From: Erwinia persicina
GTDB lineage: Bacteria; Pseudomonadota; Gammaproteobacteria; Enterobacterales; Enterobacteriaceae
Assembly (NCBI RefSeq): GCF_014838825.1
Contig: NZ_JACYMO010000004.1
Span: 186,001 to 250,000, forward strand
Reading direction: 5' to 3'
DNA: 64,000 nt
The notes under the pieces are model-generated. The model made no database searches. It was not told where the DNA came from and saw only the letters and a program-made list of their open reading frames with translations. Position 1 is the first letter of the stretch; the number at the start of each line of letters is the position of its first letter. A program made the translations under genes and the position numbers. Positions 9,981-19,626 of the stretch are shown here, piece by piece.

Positions 9981-11075
9981 ATGAAACGGCCTATCCGTCC
10001 CCCCTTTGCAAATACGACAGGAAGCATGCTAATCGCCTTTATTTTCCTGTTTTTTCTCCCCTCCCTGGCAAGGGCGAACTGTTTACAGAATTCCGCTATT
10101 GACGCTCCAACGCTGTATTACGATGCCACTACGTCATTAAATCTGACAGGCTATGCATCGGTATCCGGGCGGACAGATTACCCGGGAACCTTCAAATGTA
10201 GTACTCCTGCCTGGGGAATTATTGGGGGGAAGAACAGCGTAGATAATTCCAGCCCGTATGCCAAAAATACACTGTATCTGAAATTTCCAGGAAACGCCTA
10301 TGTCAGTCTGTCTGTTACCGGTCTCGCCCCGGAGGAAACCCATCCCAAAGTGGGTACTAACAATGCAACAACCATAGATGCCAGCTTTACGGTCAATCTG
10401 AAACTGCTTAAAACCATCCCCACTAAAAATGTAATGACGGTGAATGGCGATACGGCCAATATCAATCCCATCGTGTTGGCTCAGGACAGTACTGGTCTGA
10501 CGATTATTCAAAACATTGCCAGAATGGTGTCTGACTTCGCCTATTTCGTTTTTCACTGGAGCTGGCCAAAGCATGATTATGATATTTACTACAAGCCTAT
10601 GCAGATAAAATTTATCAAACGCGTTACCACCTGCAGCTTTGATGATGACAATAAAGTCGTAAGGCTAAATAATATCAGTCTGCCGATGCTGACTAACGGA
10701 AACCTTTACGGAAAAGCATTTGAACTGAACTTTACCTGTACCGATATGCAAAATGGTGCCACCAGCCGCAACGTGCTGGCTTATCTCAGTAGCAACAATG
10801 TGTCAATGACGGATAATACCACGCTGATTTCTCCGTCAGAAGGAAGTGCAGGAGGGGTAGGTATCCAGATATATAAAAATAATACTCCCATAACATTTAG
10901 CCCGTCTGCCACCGATCGGGGCAATGCGACGGCGTTATTTTCTTTTTCTGCCAACCAACCACTAGCACCCAAACTGTCGATTCCATTAACTGCGTGGTAT
11001 CACGTTTATGATGCGAAAGCGCTGTCCAGCGGACCGGTCAGAACAACGGCCGTGGTCAATTTTGTCTATGACTGA
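9981..11075 (+). CDS. Fimbrial tip adhesin, two-domain
   Basis: 364 aa, last gene of the operon. A signal peptide ends near ARA-NC. The N-terminal half (about 30-210) resembles nothing I recognise and would be the receptor-binding domain. The C-terminal half carries pilin traits: cysteines at TCSFDD and FTCTD, and a terminal strand AVVNFVYD for chaperone and subunit docking. Position after the usher and this two-part design are those of a tip adhesin (FimH-like role). The receptor is unknown. No minor subunits are encoded, so the pilus is simple: one shaft protein and one tip protein. Confidence 0.75.
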   Translation: MKRPIRPPFANTTGSMLIAFIFLFFLPSLARANCLQNSAIDAPTLYYDATTSLNLTGYASVSGRTDYPGTFKCSTPAWGIIGGKNSVDNSSPYAKNTLYLKFPGNAYVSLSVTGLAPEETHPKVGTNNATTIDASFTVNLKLLKTIPTKNVMTVNGDTANINPIVLAQDSTGLTIIQNIARMVSDFAYFVFHWSWPKHDYDIYYKPMQIKFIKRVTTCSFDDDNKVVRLNNISLPMLTNGNLYGKAFELNFTCTDMQNGATSRNVLAYLSSNNVSMTDNTTLISPSEGSAGGVGIQIYKNNTPITFSPSATDRGNATALFSFSANQPLAPKLSIPLTAWYHVYDAKALSSGPVRTTAVVNFVYD

Positions 11076-11107
11076 AGCAGGCTGAACAGGAAGAGCAATG
11101 AGAGAAC

Positions 11108-11127
11108 GGTGGCCCGGGCGGGCCACC
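11108..11127. terminator. Bidirectional hairpin between fimbrial operon and talB
   Basis: Perfect 8-bp GC-rich inverted repeat (11108-11115 with 11120-11127), 4-nt loop, between two convergent genes. Only short T stretches flank it, so terminator strength is uncertain. Confidence 0.55.
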
Positions 11128-11139
11128 GGTGACGGACAA

Positions 11140-12093
11140 TTACAGCAGGTCGGCAATCATCTTATCCAGTTTGCCCTGGTCGATGGCAAAGTTACGGATG
11201 CCTTCAGCCAGTTTCTGTACTGCCATTGGATCCTGGTTGTGCTGCCACAGGAACTCAGACTCGGTCATTTTCGCCGGACGCGCTTTCACTTCACCGCTGT
11301 AGGACAGCTTGCGCTCAACGCTACCTTCGGTTTCTGCCAGTTCTTTCAGCAGGCCCGGAGAGATGGTCAGACGGTCGCAGCCCGCCAGTTCGATGATTTC
11401 GCCAACGTTACGGAAGCTGGCACCCATCACCACGGTTTCGTAACCGTGCTGCTTGTAGTATTCATAGATTTCAGTGACGGAAACCACGCCTGGATCTTCG
11501 TTCGGTGCGTACTCTTTCTTATCGGTATTGGCTTTGTACCAGTCGAGAATACGACCAACAAACGGAGAAATCAGGAACACGCCGGCTTCCGCACAGGCAC
11601 GCGCCTGAGCGAAGGAGAACAGCAGCGTCAGGTTACAGTTGATGCCTTCTTTTTCCAGCTGTTCCGCCGCGCGGATACCCTGCCAGGTAGAAGCCAGCTT
11701 GATCAGGATGCGGTCGTTGCTGATGCCGGCATCGTTATACAGTTTGATCAGGCTACGGGCTTTAGCAATGCTGCCTTCGGTATCGTAAGACAGGCGTGCG
11801 TCGACTTCGGTAGAGATGCGGCCCGGGACCAGCTGCAGAATTTCCAGACCAATGTTCACCGCCAGCTTGTCGGCAGCGTAGGCTACCTGCTCTTCTTTAT
11901 TGCTAGTCTGCTTACGCGCCCATACCACGGCTTCATCAATCAGCTTACGGTATTCTGGGATCTGTGCGGCGCTAAGGATCAGGGAAGGGTTGGTGGTGGC
12001 ATCTTGAGGTTTGTAGAGTTTCATCGCTGCGATGTCGCCAGTATCAGCAACAACGGTAGTGAGTTGACGCAGGGAAGATAATTTGTCCGTCAT
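11140..12093 (-). CDS. talB: Transaldolase B
   Basis: 317 aa from [21 protein letters not shown], identical in length to E. coli TalB; upstream in-frame codons are ignored because the family begins here. It transfers a dihydroxyacetone unit between sedoheptulose 7-phosphate and glyceraldehyde 3-phosphate in the pentose phosphate pathway. The Schiff-base Lys lies in RILIKLAST near residue 132, and [11 protein letters not shown] near 30-40 is the phosphate-side motif. It stands alone here because its usual downstream neighbour mog is displaced by the fimbrial insertion. Confidence 0.97.
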   Translation of the reverse strand: MTDKLSSLRQLTTVVADTGDIAAMKLYKPQDATTNPSLILSAAQIPEYRKLIDEAVVWARKQTSNKEEQVAYAADKLAVNIGLEILQLVPGRISTEVDARLSYDTEGSIAKARSLIKLYNDAGISNDRILIKLASTWQGIRAAEQLEKEGINCNLTLLFSFAQARACAEAGVFLISPFVGRILDWYKANTDKKEYAPNEDPGVVSVTEIYEYYKQHGYETVVMGASFRNVGEIIELAGCDRLTISPGLLKELAETEGSVERKLSYSGEVKARPAKMTESEFLWQHNQDPMAVQKLAEGIRNFAIDQGKLDKMIADLL

Positions 12094-12353
12094 AGTTGTC
12101 ATTCTCATCAAAGTTGATTTGTCAGGGTGTTGAAAATGTCTGCCCGGATGATAGCACGCGTACCCCACCATGCAAGAGGCGTAAACTTTCGTGCCTCATC
12201 GGGCTAAAGCCGGCGCACAAAAGCCCCATTATCCCGGTCATTGCCGGGGTTTTCATCCGTCACCAATAGCAGCGATTAGCCACCCGGGCCCACTTTTTTG
12301 TTACAGTAGGCGCTGATACTTTTCTGCCCCTCTCTGCAATGAAGGACGCGTTC

Positions 12354-13130
12354 ATGTTAATGGTAATATCCCCGGCCAAAACGCTGGACTTTGAAAGCCC
12401 GCTGGCGACGCAACGTTACACTCAGCCTGCCCTGCTGGAAGAGTCACAGAAGCTGATTGCCGTGGCGCGTAAGCTCTCACCGGCGGATATCGGTTCACTG
12501 ATGCACATCAGCGATAAACTGGCCGTGCTGAACGCCCAGCGCTTTAACGACTGGCAGCCGGATTTCACCCCCGACAACGCCCGGCAGGCGATCCTCGCGT
12601 TTAAAGGGGATGTATATACCGGCCTGCAGGCCGAAACCTTCAGTGAAAAAGAGTTCGATTTCGCCCAGCAGCATCTGCGCATGCTGTCAGGGCTGTACGG
12701 GCTGCTGCGCCCGCTGGATCTGATGCAGGCCTATCGTCTGGAAATGGGTATTAAACTGGCCAATCCGGCAGGCAAAGATCTCTACAGCTTCTGGGGTGAA
12801 AAACTGACCCACGCGCTGAATGCTGCGCTGGCAGACCAGGGCGATGACGTGCTGATCAATCTCGCGTCCGATGAGTATTTCAAAGCGGTTAAACCTAAAC
12901 TGCTTAAAGGCGAGATCGTCAAGCCGGTATTTTTAGACGAGAAAAACGGCACGTTTAAGGTTATCAGCTTCTATGCGAAAAAAGCGCGTGGCCTGATGAG
13001 CCGCTATATCATTGAGCATCGCCTGAGCAAACCTGCACAGCTCAAGAAATTTGATGTGGACGGTTATGCGTTTGATGCGGAAGCAAGCAAAGGGAACGAG
13101 CTGGTATTTAAACGCCGCGAAACCGCGTAA
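12354..13130 (+). CDS. yaaA: Peroxide stress protein YaaA
   Basis: 258 aa from [15 protein letters not shown]. An upstream in-frame ATG at 12339 exists, but AAGGA at 12342-12346 sits 7 nt before the ATG at 12354, deciding that start and giving the E. coli length. YaaA (DUF328/UPF0246) binds DNA and limits iron-driven oxidative damage during H2O2 stress. Diagnostic segments include [36 protein letters not shown] and [12 protein letters not shown]. Convergent with thrC, divergent from talB. Confidence 0.95.
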   Translation: MLMVISPAKTLDFESPLATQRYTQPALLEESQKLIAVARKLSPADIGSLMHISDKLAVLNAQRFNDWQPDFTPDNARQAILAFKGDVYTGLQAETFSEKEFDFAQQHLRMLSGLYGLLRPLDLMQAYRLEMGIKLANPAGKDLYSFWGEKLTHALNAALADQGDDVLINLASDEYFKAVKPKLLKGEIVKPVFLDEKNGTFKVISFYAKKARGLMSRYIIEHRLSKPAQLKKFDVDGYAFDAEASKGNELVFKRRETA

Positions 13131-13134
13131 AACC

Positions 13135-13164
13135 AGGGGACGACCTTCTTTTCTGGTCGCCCCT
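13135..13164. terminator. Terminator-like hairpin after yaaA (family A)
   Basis: AGGGG(A)CGACC pairs with GGTCGCCCCT across a TTCTTTTCT loop, with one bulged A. Bases 13141-13163 recur exactly, inverted, at 37565-37587 after urtE, so this is also a dispersed repeat. Confidence 0.65.
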
Positions 13165-13173
13165 GATGCGGGT

Positions 13174-13200
13174 AAAAGGCTGACCGGATAACGGTCAGCC
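13174..13200 (-). terminator. Terminator of the thr operon
   Basis: On the minus strand GGCTGACCG / CGGTCAGCC (9 bp, 5-nt loop) followed by TTTT. It is 24 bp past the thrC stop codon. Confidence 0.8.
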
Positions 13201-13223
13201 CCTGCGCAACACGGTTTAGCTGA

Positions 13224-14510
13224 TTATTTCTTCAGCAGGAACTCACGCAGTTCGGCAAAGTCACCTTTCATCTTATGCGACAGCAGCGGCAAATCGGCAC
13301 GTTCGGCCAGCGCCTCCGGCAGCGTCAGCGTTTGATCGAGGATCGCTTCCACACTCTCTTTAAACTTCGCCGGGTGCGCGGTGCCGAGGAACAGGCCAAA
13401 CTCGCCTTCCTGCAGCTGATCGCGCAGCAGACGGTAGGCGATGGCCGCGTGCGGCTCTGAAAGGTAGCCCAGATCGGCCAGCTCACGCATGGTCGCTTTA
13501 GTGGTCTCGTCATCCACGGCACCGTAACCCAGATCCTGCAGGCGCCAGATTTTGCGACGGAAGATCTCTTCCACGCGCGGCCAGTTGTTCGGCTGAGACA
13601 CATCCATCGCGTTAGACAGGGTGGCGACAGTCACGTTAGGCGCCCACTCACCGTTCACCAGGAAACGCGGCACGGTGTCGTTCGCGTTGGTGGCAGCAAT
13701 AAAGCGTTTCACCGGCAGGCCGAGCGTCTTCGCCAGCAGGCCAGCCGTCAGGTCACCAAAGTTACCGCTCGGTACGGAGATCACCAGCTGGTTACGTTTT
13801 TCCTGTGGCAGCTGCGCCACCGCTTCAAAGTAATAGCAGATCTGCGCCAGCAGCCGGCTGATGTTGATCGAGTTCGCCGAGTTCAGGCCAATGGCCTTCT
13901 TCAGCTCTTCATCATCAAACGCCTGTTTCACCAGCGACTGGCAGGCATCGAAATCGCCGTCGACGGCGATGGTCTGAATATTCCCACCCAGCGTACAGAA
14001 CAGCTTCTCCTGCAGCGGGCTGATTTTGCCCTGCGGATAGAGGATCACCACACGCACGTTTTCCATACCGTAGAAGGCATGAGCGACGGCGGCACCGGTA
14101 TCACCCGACGTGGCGGTCAGGATGGTGATCTTCTCGTCGGCTCCGCTGACACAGGCAAGCATCTGCGCCATAAAGCGGCCACCGAAGTCTTTGAACGCCA
14201 GCGTCGGCCCGTGGAACAGCTCCAGTGCAGCGATATCTTCCGTGACATCCACGACCGGCGCCGGGAAAGTGAAGGCCGTTTTCAGACGCTCATTCAGCTG
14301 ATGCGCTTCAATTTCGTCACCGATAAAGGCCGACAGGATCTTGCTACTGCGGGTGACGAAATCCATTTCCAGCATGGCATCGATGTCGGTCAGTTCGAAC
14401 TCAGGTAATTCCAGCGGAAAGAACAGGCCCTGCTGTTTACCCAGACCCTGCTTCACCGCCTGGGCGAAGCTGACCTGCTCATTGTGATCCTTAAGATTAT
14501 ACAGTTTCAT
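13224..14510 (-). CDS. thrC: Threonine synthase
   Basis: 428 aa, same length as E. coli ThrC, beginning MKLYNLKDHNEQVSFAQAV. It converts O-phospho-homoserine to threonine with PLP. The cofactor Lys is in FHGPTLAFKDFGG near residue 107; TATSGDTGAA and VPSGNFGD are phosphate- and substrate-binding loops. Third structural gene of thrLABC, 3 bp after thrB, so translationally coupled. Ends in the hairpin at 13174-13200. Confidence 0.98.
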   Translation of the reverse strand: MKLYNLKDHNEQVSFAQAVKQGLGKQQGLFFPLELPEFELTDIDAMLEMDFVTRSSKILSAFIGDEIEAHQLNERLKTAFTFPAPVVDVTEDIAALELFHGPTLAFKDFGGRFMAQMLACVSGADEKITILTATSGDTGAAVAHAFYGMENVRVVILYPQGKISPLQEKLFCTLGGNIQTIAVDGDFDACQSLVKQAFDDEELKKAIGLNSANSINISRLLAQICYYFEAVAQLPQEKRNQLVISVPSGNFGDLTAGLLAKTLGLPVKRFIAATNANDTVPRFLVNGEWAPNVTVATLSNAMDVSQPNNWPRVEEIFRRKIWRLQDLGYGAVDDETTKATMRELADLGYLSEPHAAIAYRLLRDQLQEGEFGLFLGTAHPAKFKESVEAILDQTLTLPEALAERADLPLLSHKMKGDFAELREFLLKK

Positions 14511-14513
14511 GCG

Positions 14514-15443
14514 TTATCCCAGTTTACGTGCGCCTGCCGTGTCTAAACGGCAGATATGGACGAAGCCTTCATCATTTTGCAGATAATGCTGGCGGAGCCA
14601 GTCTGCCATACGTTGTGCGGTATCCTGCTGGTTACACACGGCAAACAGCGTAGGGCCGGAGCCAGAAATACCACAGGCCAGTGCACCGATATCGGCAGCG
14701 GCCTGACGGGCTTCACTGAAGCCCGGTAACAATTGGGTGCGGTAAGGTTCCGCAATGACGTCCTGCATCAGCTTTGCCGCCAGCAGCGGTTGCTGTGTAT
14801 GACAGGCGTGAATAAAGCCCCCAAGGTAGCGGCCGTGGCGGATAATATCCTCTTTGCGATACTGCGCAGGCAGGATCGCACGGGCTTCTGCCGTGGAGAC
14901 CTTAATCCCCGGATAAGCCATCACCCACAGCCAGTCATCAAAGCCTGGCACTTCCTGACTGATAATGCCGTTCTCTTCCAGCATCAGCTGCATACCGCCC
15001 AGGAAACAGGGGGCCACATTGTCATAGTGTACGCTGCCGGAGATGCGCCCTTCCAGTTCGCCCATCAGCGCCAGCAGCGCTGTATCGTCCAGCGGCTTAC
15101 CGCAGTGTTCGTTCATCGCCATTAATCCGGCGACTACCGAGCAGGCGCTGGAGCCGAGGCCGGAGCCAATCGGCATATTTTTTTCCAGCGTCATCCTGAC
15201 CGGCACGCGCTCGCCGATCGCTTCGCAGAAGCGATCCCAGCACTGATAGACAATATTTTCTTTCGGGTTCGCCGGCAGCTTGCTGACGAAGCTGCCTTCG
15301 TTGTGCAGACTGAATTCGTCGGCCGCTTCCACGGTTACGCAATCGCCCAGCAGCGTGCCATCCACCGGCGACACGGCCGCCCCGAGAACGTCAAAGCCAA
15401 CGCTGACGTTGCCAATTGAGGCAGGGGCATGAATTTTAACCAT
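14514..15443 (-). CDS. thrB: Homoserine kinase
   Basis: 309 aa from [21 protein letters not shown]; the frame extends 7 codons upstream but that stretch overlaps thrA. GHMP-kinase family: the phosphate loop [12 protein letters not shown] lies near residues 90-100. It phosphorylates homoserine, giving the ThrC substrate. The start codon is 2 bp downstream of the thrA stop, a typical coupled junction. Regulated with the operon by attenuation. Confidence 0.98.
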   Translation of the reverse strand: MVKIHAPASIGNVSVGFDVLGAAVSPVDGTLLGDCVTVEAADEFSLHNEGSFVSKLPANPKENIVYQCWDRFCEAIGERVPVRMTLEKNMPIGSGLGSSACSVVAGLMAMNEHCGKPLDDTALLALMGELEGRISGSVHYDNVAPCFLGGMQLMLEENGIISQEVPGFDDWLWVMAYPGIKVSTAEARAILPAQYRKEDIIRHGRYLGGFIHACHTQQPLLAAKLMQDVIAEPYRTQLLPGFSEARQAAADIGALACGISGSGPTLFAVCNQQDTAQRMADWLRQHYLQNDEGFVHICRLDTAGARKLG

Positions 15444-15445
15444 GA

Positions 15446-17908
15446 TTAAACTCCCAACTTCCACGACAGAGTGCGTAACAGATCGGCAAACACGCCCGCC
15501 GCCGTCACATCATTACCGGCACCATAACCACGCAGCACCAGCGGGATCGGCTGATAGTAGCGGCTGTAAAACGCCAGCGCATTCTCGCCATTTTTGACTT
15601 TATACAGCGGGTCGTTACCGTCGACTGCATCGATTTTCACTTTACACACCCCGCCCTCTTCAATGGCACCGACGAAACGTAATACCTTTCCTGCCTCACC
15701 TGCGCTGGCCACTCTTGCCGCAAACCCGGCATCCAGCTCCGGCAGGCGCGCCATAAAGGTTTCCACATCGGCGATGGCGGTCAGTTCGGGCGGTAACACC
15801 GCTTCGATTTCAATGTCGCTCAGCTCCAGCTGATAGCCCGCCTCACGGGCCAGGATCAGCAGCTTACGTGCCACATCCAGCCCGGACAGGTCTTCACGCG
15901 GGTCCGGCTCGGTAAAGCCCATCTCACGGGCCATTTTAGTGGCATCCGAAAGCGATACGCCCTCATCCAGTTTACCGAAGATAAACGACAGTGAGCCAGA
16001 GAGGATACCGGAGAAGCTGATCAAATCATCACCGGCGTTCAGCAGATTTTGCAGGTTCTCAATCACCGGCAGCCCCGCCCCGACGTTCGTGTCATAAAGG
16101 AATTTACGTCGGGACTTTGCCGCCGCCGTACGCATCTGCTGGTAATAGTGATACGAGGAAGTATTGGCCTTTTTATTCGGCGTCACCACGTGGAAACCGT
16201 CGCTCAGGAAGTCAGCGTACTGGTCGGCAACCTGCTGGCTGGAGGTACAGTCAACGATCACTGGGTTCAGCAGGTGATACTCTTTCACCAGGCGGCTCAG
16301 ACGGCTCAGATCAAACGGCTCTTTCGCCGCTTTTAGCTGTTCCTGCCAGTTCTCCAGGGGGATGCCGTGCACGTTGGTCAGCAGCGCCCGCGAATTGGCG
16401 ATGCCACAGACCCGCAGGTCAATGTGCTTGTTTTTCAGCCAGGTCTGCTGACGATGGAGCTGCTCAATCAGTGCAGCCCCAACGCCGCCGACGCCGATCA
16501 CAAAGACTTCGATGACCTGGTCGGTGGCAAACAGCATCTGATGTACCACACGTACACCGGTGGTCGCTTCATCATTGCTGACCACCACCGAGATGGAGCG
16601 CTCAGACGAGCCCTGGGCAATGGCGACGATATTAATATTCGCCCGGGCCAGCGCGGAGAAGAACTTGGCGGAGATACCCCGGAGGGTGCGCATGCCGTCA
16701 CCTACCACGGAGATCACGGCAAGGTGCTCCATCACGTCCAGCGGCTCCAGCAGGCCATCCTTCAGCTCAAGGTAGAACTCATCTTCCAGCACGCGGCGCG
16801 CGCGCGCCAGGTCGCTCTGGGAGACGCAGAAACTGATACTGTATTCAGACGATGACTGGGTGATCAGCACCACGGAAATTCCGCTGCGTGACATGGCCGC
16901 AAACACGCGAGCCGCCATGCCTACCATGCCTTTCATTCCCGGGCCGGAGACGTTGAACATCGCCATGTTATTCAGGTTAGTGATGCCCTTAACCGGGTTA
17001 TCCTCATCGCTGCCGTCGCCGCCGATCAGCGTGCCGGGTGCCTGCGGATTCGCGGTGTTTTTGATCAGGCAAGGGATCTGAAACTGGGCAATCGGCGCAA
17101 TGGTGCGTGGGTGAAGGACTTTAGCGCCAAAATAGGAGAGCTCCATCGCTTCCTGATAAGACATCGACTTCAGCAAACGGGCGTCCGGCACCTGACGCGG
17201 ATCGCAGGTATAGACCCCGTCCACATCGGTCCAGATTTCACAACAGTCGGCGCGCAGGCAGGCCGCCAGCACCGCCGCAGAATAGTCAGACCCGTTACGG
17301 CCCAGTACCACCAGCTCACCGCGCTCGTTACCGGCAGTAAAGCCCGCCATCAGCACCATATTGCTGGCCGGGATCTGACTGGCGGCGATACGGCGGGTGG
17401 ATTCGGCGATATCCACGGTAGATTCCAGATAGTGGCCAACGGCCAGCAACTGCTCTACCGGATTGATGACGCTGACGCCATAACCGCGCGCCTGGAGCAG
17501 ACCTTCCATAATAGCGATAGAGAGCTTTTCCCCCCGGCAGATGATCGCCGCATTCACACTGTCCGGGCACTGGCCCAGCAAGGCGATGCCGTGCAGCACC
17601 TGCTTTAACTGCGCAAACTCCTGATCAACCACGCCTTTGAGCCGGTCATAGGCGAAACCCGGCTGGGCCTCCGCCAGTCCCTGCAGCAGCTCGGCGAAAA
17701 TTCGCTCCGCATCGCTGAGATTGAGTGAGGCATCCTGACCGCTGATGGTTTTCTCAATCATCGCCACCAGATGGTTGGTAATCTTCGCTGGCGCGGACAA
17801 TACGGTAGCAACCTGTCCCTGCTTTGCATTACTTTCCAGAATATCAGCCACGCGCAGAAAACGTTCCGCATTGGCTACTGAGGTTCCACCGAATTTCAGC
17901 ACTCGCAT
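15446..17908 (-). CDS. thrA: Bifunctional aspartokinase I / homoserine dehydrogenase I
   Basis: 820 aa from [20 protein letters not shown], exactly the E. coli length. Residues 1 to about 290 are aspartokinase (KFGGTSV nucleotide motif), about 310-460 carry ACT regulatory repeats, and 465-820 are homoserine dehydrogenase with the NAD(P) motif [13 protein letters not shown]. It catalyses steps 1 and 3 of threonine synthesis and is normally feedback-inhibited by threonine. CTCCTG on the plus strand just upstream is the reverse of a good ribosome site (CAGGAG). First structural gene after thrL. Confidence 0.98.
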   Translation of the reverse strand: MRVLKFGGTSVANAERFLRVADILESNAKQGQVATVLSAPAKITNHLVAMIEKTISGQDASLNLSDAERIFAELLQGLAEAQPGFAYDRLKGVVDQEFAQLKQVLHGIALLGQCPDSVNAAIICRGEKLSIAIMEGLLQARGYGVSVINPVEQLLAVGHYLESTVDIAESTRRIAASQIPASNMVLMAGFTAGNERGELVVLGRNGSDYSAAVLAACLRADCCEIWTDVDGVYTCDPRQVPDARLLKSMSYQEAMELSYFGAKVLHPRTIAPIAQFQIPCLIKNTANPQAPGTLIGGDGSDEDNPVKGITNLNNMAMFNVSGPGMKGMVGMAARVFAAMSRSGISVVLITQSSSEYSISFCVSQSDLARARRVLEDEFYLELKDGLLEPLDVMEHLAVISVVGDGMRTLRGISAKFFSALARANINIVAIAQGSSERSISVVVSNDEATTGVRVVHQMLFATDQVIEVFVIGVGGVGAALIEQLHRQQTWLKNKHIDLRVCGIANSRALLTNVHGIPLENWQEQLKAAKEPFDLSRLSRLVKEYHLLNPVIVDCTSSQQVADQYADFLSDGFHVVTPNKKANTSSYHYYQQMRTAAAKSRRKFLYDTNVGAGLPVIENLQNLLNAGDDLISFSGILSGSLSFIFGKLDEGVSLSDATKMAREMGFTEPDPREDLSGLDVARKLLILAREAGYQLELSDIEIEAVLPPELTAIADVETFMARLPELDAGFAARVASAGEAGKVLRFVGAIEEGGVCKVKIDAVDGNDPLYKVKNGENALAFYSRYYQPIPLVLRGYGAGNDVTAAGVFADLLRTLSWKLGV

Positions 17909-17934
17909 GTTCAAACTCTCCTGAATTTTTGCCG

Positions 17935-17965
17935 AAAAAAAAGCCCGCACTGGTTAGGTGCGGGC
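17935..17965 (-). terminator. thr operon attenuator
   Basis: On the minus strand GCCCGCAC / GTGCGGGC (8 bp, 7-nt loop), followed by eight T residues: a canonical intrinsic terminator between thrL and thrA. Its first arm, extended as AGCCCGCACC, can instead pair with GGTGCGGGCT at the end of thrL, giving the antiterminator. Confidence 0.92.
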
Positions 17966-17990
17966 TTATTTTTGATTTTTCCTGTATGCG

Positions 17991-18062
17991 TCAGCCCGCA
18001 CCGTTACCTGTGGTAATGGTGGTGGTAATAATGATTGTTGTCATCAGGCTGTTTTTGCGCAT
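17991..18062 (-). CDS. thrL: thr operon leader peptide
   Basis: 23-codon ORF reading MRKNSLMTTIII, then TTTITTGNGAG and stop. It contains seven Thr codons and four Ile codons, most in one run, and ends with the TTGNGAG tail of E. coli ThrL. Ribosome stalling when charged tRNA-Thr or tRNA-Ile is scarce should favour the antiterminator and let thrABC be transcribed. The start is uncertain: the ATG at 18062 has only a weak AAGA upstream, and a second Met six codons later could be used. Confidence 0.9.
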   Translation of the reverse strand: MRKNSLMTTIIITTTITTGNGAG

Positions 18063-18106
18063 TGAGATTTATCTTTTTATCTGTCTGTAAAATCTGTCGG
18101 CTTTCA

Positions 18107-18135
18107 GAAGTAAAGCAAACGCCCGGCCAAGTCAA
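18107..18135 (-). promoter_or_regulatory. Candidate sigma-70 promoter of thrLABC
   Basis: On the minus strand TTGACT (18130-18135), 17 bp, then TACTTC (18107-18112). It lies 45 bp upstream of thrL. The -35 is strong, the -10 weak. Confidence 0.55.
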
Positions 18136-18257
18136 TTTTTTTATCAAAAGCGACTTTTTTGCACTACAAGGTAGCCGGGCACTTTTCACCGCCCGTGCCA
18201 ATCTGTTGTATTACTCAGGAACAAAATGGCAGTAAATAGCGCTGCTTTTCAGGATTC

Positions 18258-18953
18258 CTACAGCTTTTTAATCTGGAGGTTTTTTTCGATGTCATGCAGC
18301 AAACGATGCAGCATCGCGGTATCCCGCTGCTGTAACAGTCCGATACGCTGCTGCAGCCAGTCAGCCAGTTTTTCATCACCCGCAACCTCCAGCTGCTGCA
18401 ATAAATCCCGGACCCGCTGGCGCAGAGCGACCAGCTGCCCGGCCTGGGCTTCCGCTGCCATCTGGGCGCTGACCTGGCGCAGGGCCGAGAGCTGGTAGCA
18501 GTAGACCATCACCGCCTGACCGAGATTCAGCGACGGGTAGTCCGCTGCCATCGGGATCCCCGTCAGCAGGTCAACCTGCGCCAGTTCCTCATTGGTCAGG
18601 CCGCTGTCCTCACGGCCGAATACCAAAGCCGCACTGCCCATCCACTGCTGTTTCTCTTCCAGCACCTCCTGCACCTGCTGTGGCGTAGCGTAATAACGCA
18701 ATTTCGCCCGCGAGCGCGCCGTGGTGGCAATACTGAAATCAATATCTGCCAGCGCCGCTTCAAGTGAGGTCCAGTGGGTGGCCTGGCTCAGGATCTCCGT
18801 CGCCCCGTGGGCCACACGCAGTGCGGCCGGGTCAAGATGCGCCTGGCTGTTAACAATACGCAATTCATCAAATCCCATGGTTTTCATCGCACGGGCTGCC
18901 GCGCCGACATTTTCAGCCCGGGCAGGAGAAACAAGGATCAGGGGGAAACGCAT
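18258..18953 (-). CDS. yjtD: TrmJ-like tRNA/rRNA 2'-O-methyltransferase YjtD (LasT)
   Basis: 231 aa from MRFPLILVSPARAENVGAAARAMKTMG. The ATG at 18953 is preferred over an in-frame GTG two codons upstream because AGGTG lies just before it. SpoU/TrmH (SPOUT) fold: N-terminal substrate segment, then the knot motifs ALVFGREDSGLTNEE (about 115-130) and PSLNLGQAVMVYCYQL (about 145-165) that bind S-adenosylmethionine. The exact RNA target of YjtD is not established. It sits between arcA and thrL exactly as in E. coli. Confidence 0.92.
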   Translation of the reverse strand: MRFPLILVSPARAENVGAAARAMKTMGFDELRIVNSQAHLDPAALRVAHGATEILSQATHWTSLEAALADIDFSIATTARSRAKLRYYATPQQVQEVLEEKQQWMGSAALVFGREDSGLTNEELAQVDLLTGIPMAADYPSLNLGQAVMVYCYQLSALRQVSAQMAAEAQAGQLVALRQRVRDLLQQLEVAGDEKLADWLQQRIGLLQQRDTAMLHRLLHDIEKNLQIKKL

Positions 18954-19626
18954 AATCACCTATCAGAGAGAGAAACAACCGCCTTAATGATGCATCGGTT
19001 TTAAGATGATAACAGGCGCTATCAGGCATAATATCTTAATGTTAACTGCCGCCGTTTAAAGCAGGGCAATCAAATGATAGCCCTAAATATTCTGTGAAAC
19101 CCAGCAAAAAAAAGACTCTGTCGCGATTATATACAGTTTATCAAACAATTAACTTTTGTTAAAAACCGTCTCGCTCCTGTATTCATCTGTCGCACAAATG
19201 CGTCAGCCCTTCACCTTAATTGTGAGCTAACCTGCCATTCTGGGAACCATTTTTCACAAAAGTGTTAACGTGCTACAATTGGTTTGATATAAGTCAACTA
19301 AGCGTTGTTTTATTGCGTAATGGTTGTTGCCTGTGCTGTTATGTTGCTGTTAATACCGTTAGGATGTACGCCGTTTAGTACTACCGGGGCATGCAGGATA
19401 CAGCCTGATGGGCTGCGCAAAACCCAGAAAACCTGACGTTTCAGCAGCGCTGAATCATCAGGTATCAAGGGTTAGCCACCTTGTTGACGGTACATGGAAC
19501 GTGTATCAAGAACATCATTCTGTACTGCTGTTGTTTTGCTTCTGGCTCTGAACACCAGGTGGTAGCCAGCGCCAACAGCCGTATGTCCTGTTTTCGATTT
19601 TGTTGGCAATTTTAGGTAGCGAACAC
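18954..19626. other. Long arcA upstream/leader region
   Basis: 673 bp between divergent yjtD and arcA with no credible gene. It contains a candidate FNR box (19284-19297), a weak -10-like TAATGG at 19318-19323, and a stable two-part hairpin at 19432-19462 (CCTGA/TCAGG outside TTCAGC/GCTGAA). The 300 or so bases before arcA therefore look like a long untranslated leader, as known for E. coli arcA. Confidence 0.55.
19284..19297. promoter_or_regulatory. Candidate FNR box upstream of arcA
   Basis: TTGATATAAGTCAA matches TTGAT-N4-ATCAA at 9 of 10 positions. If centred at -41.5 it predicts a start near 19332, with TAATGG (19318-19323) as -10. FNR activation of arcA is known in E. coli. Confidence 0.6.

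Noticed and set aside
11098-12081. 327-codon open frame opposite talB
   Set aside because: Antisense shadow of a highly conserved gene; no ribosome site and composition dictated by talB codons.
12212-12254. GC hairpin with TTTT between talB and yaaA as a terminator
   Set aside because: CCCGG/CCGGG followed by TTTT faces the plus strand where no upstream gene ends; perhaps part of the talB or yaaA promoter region, so not called.
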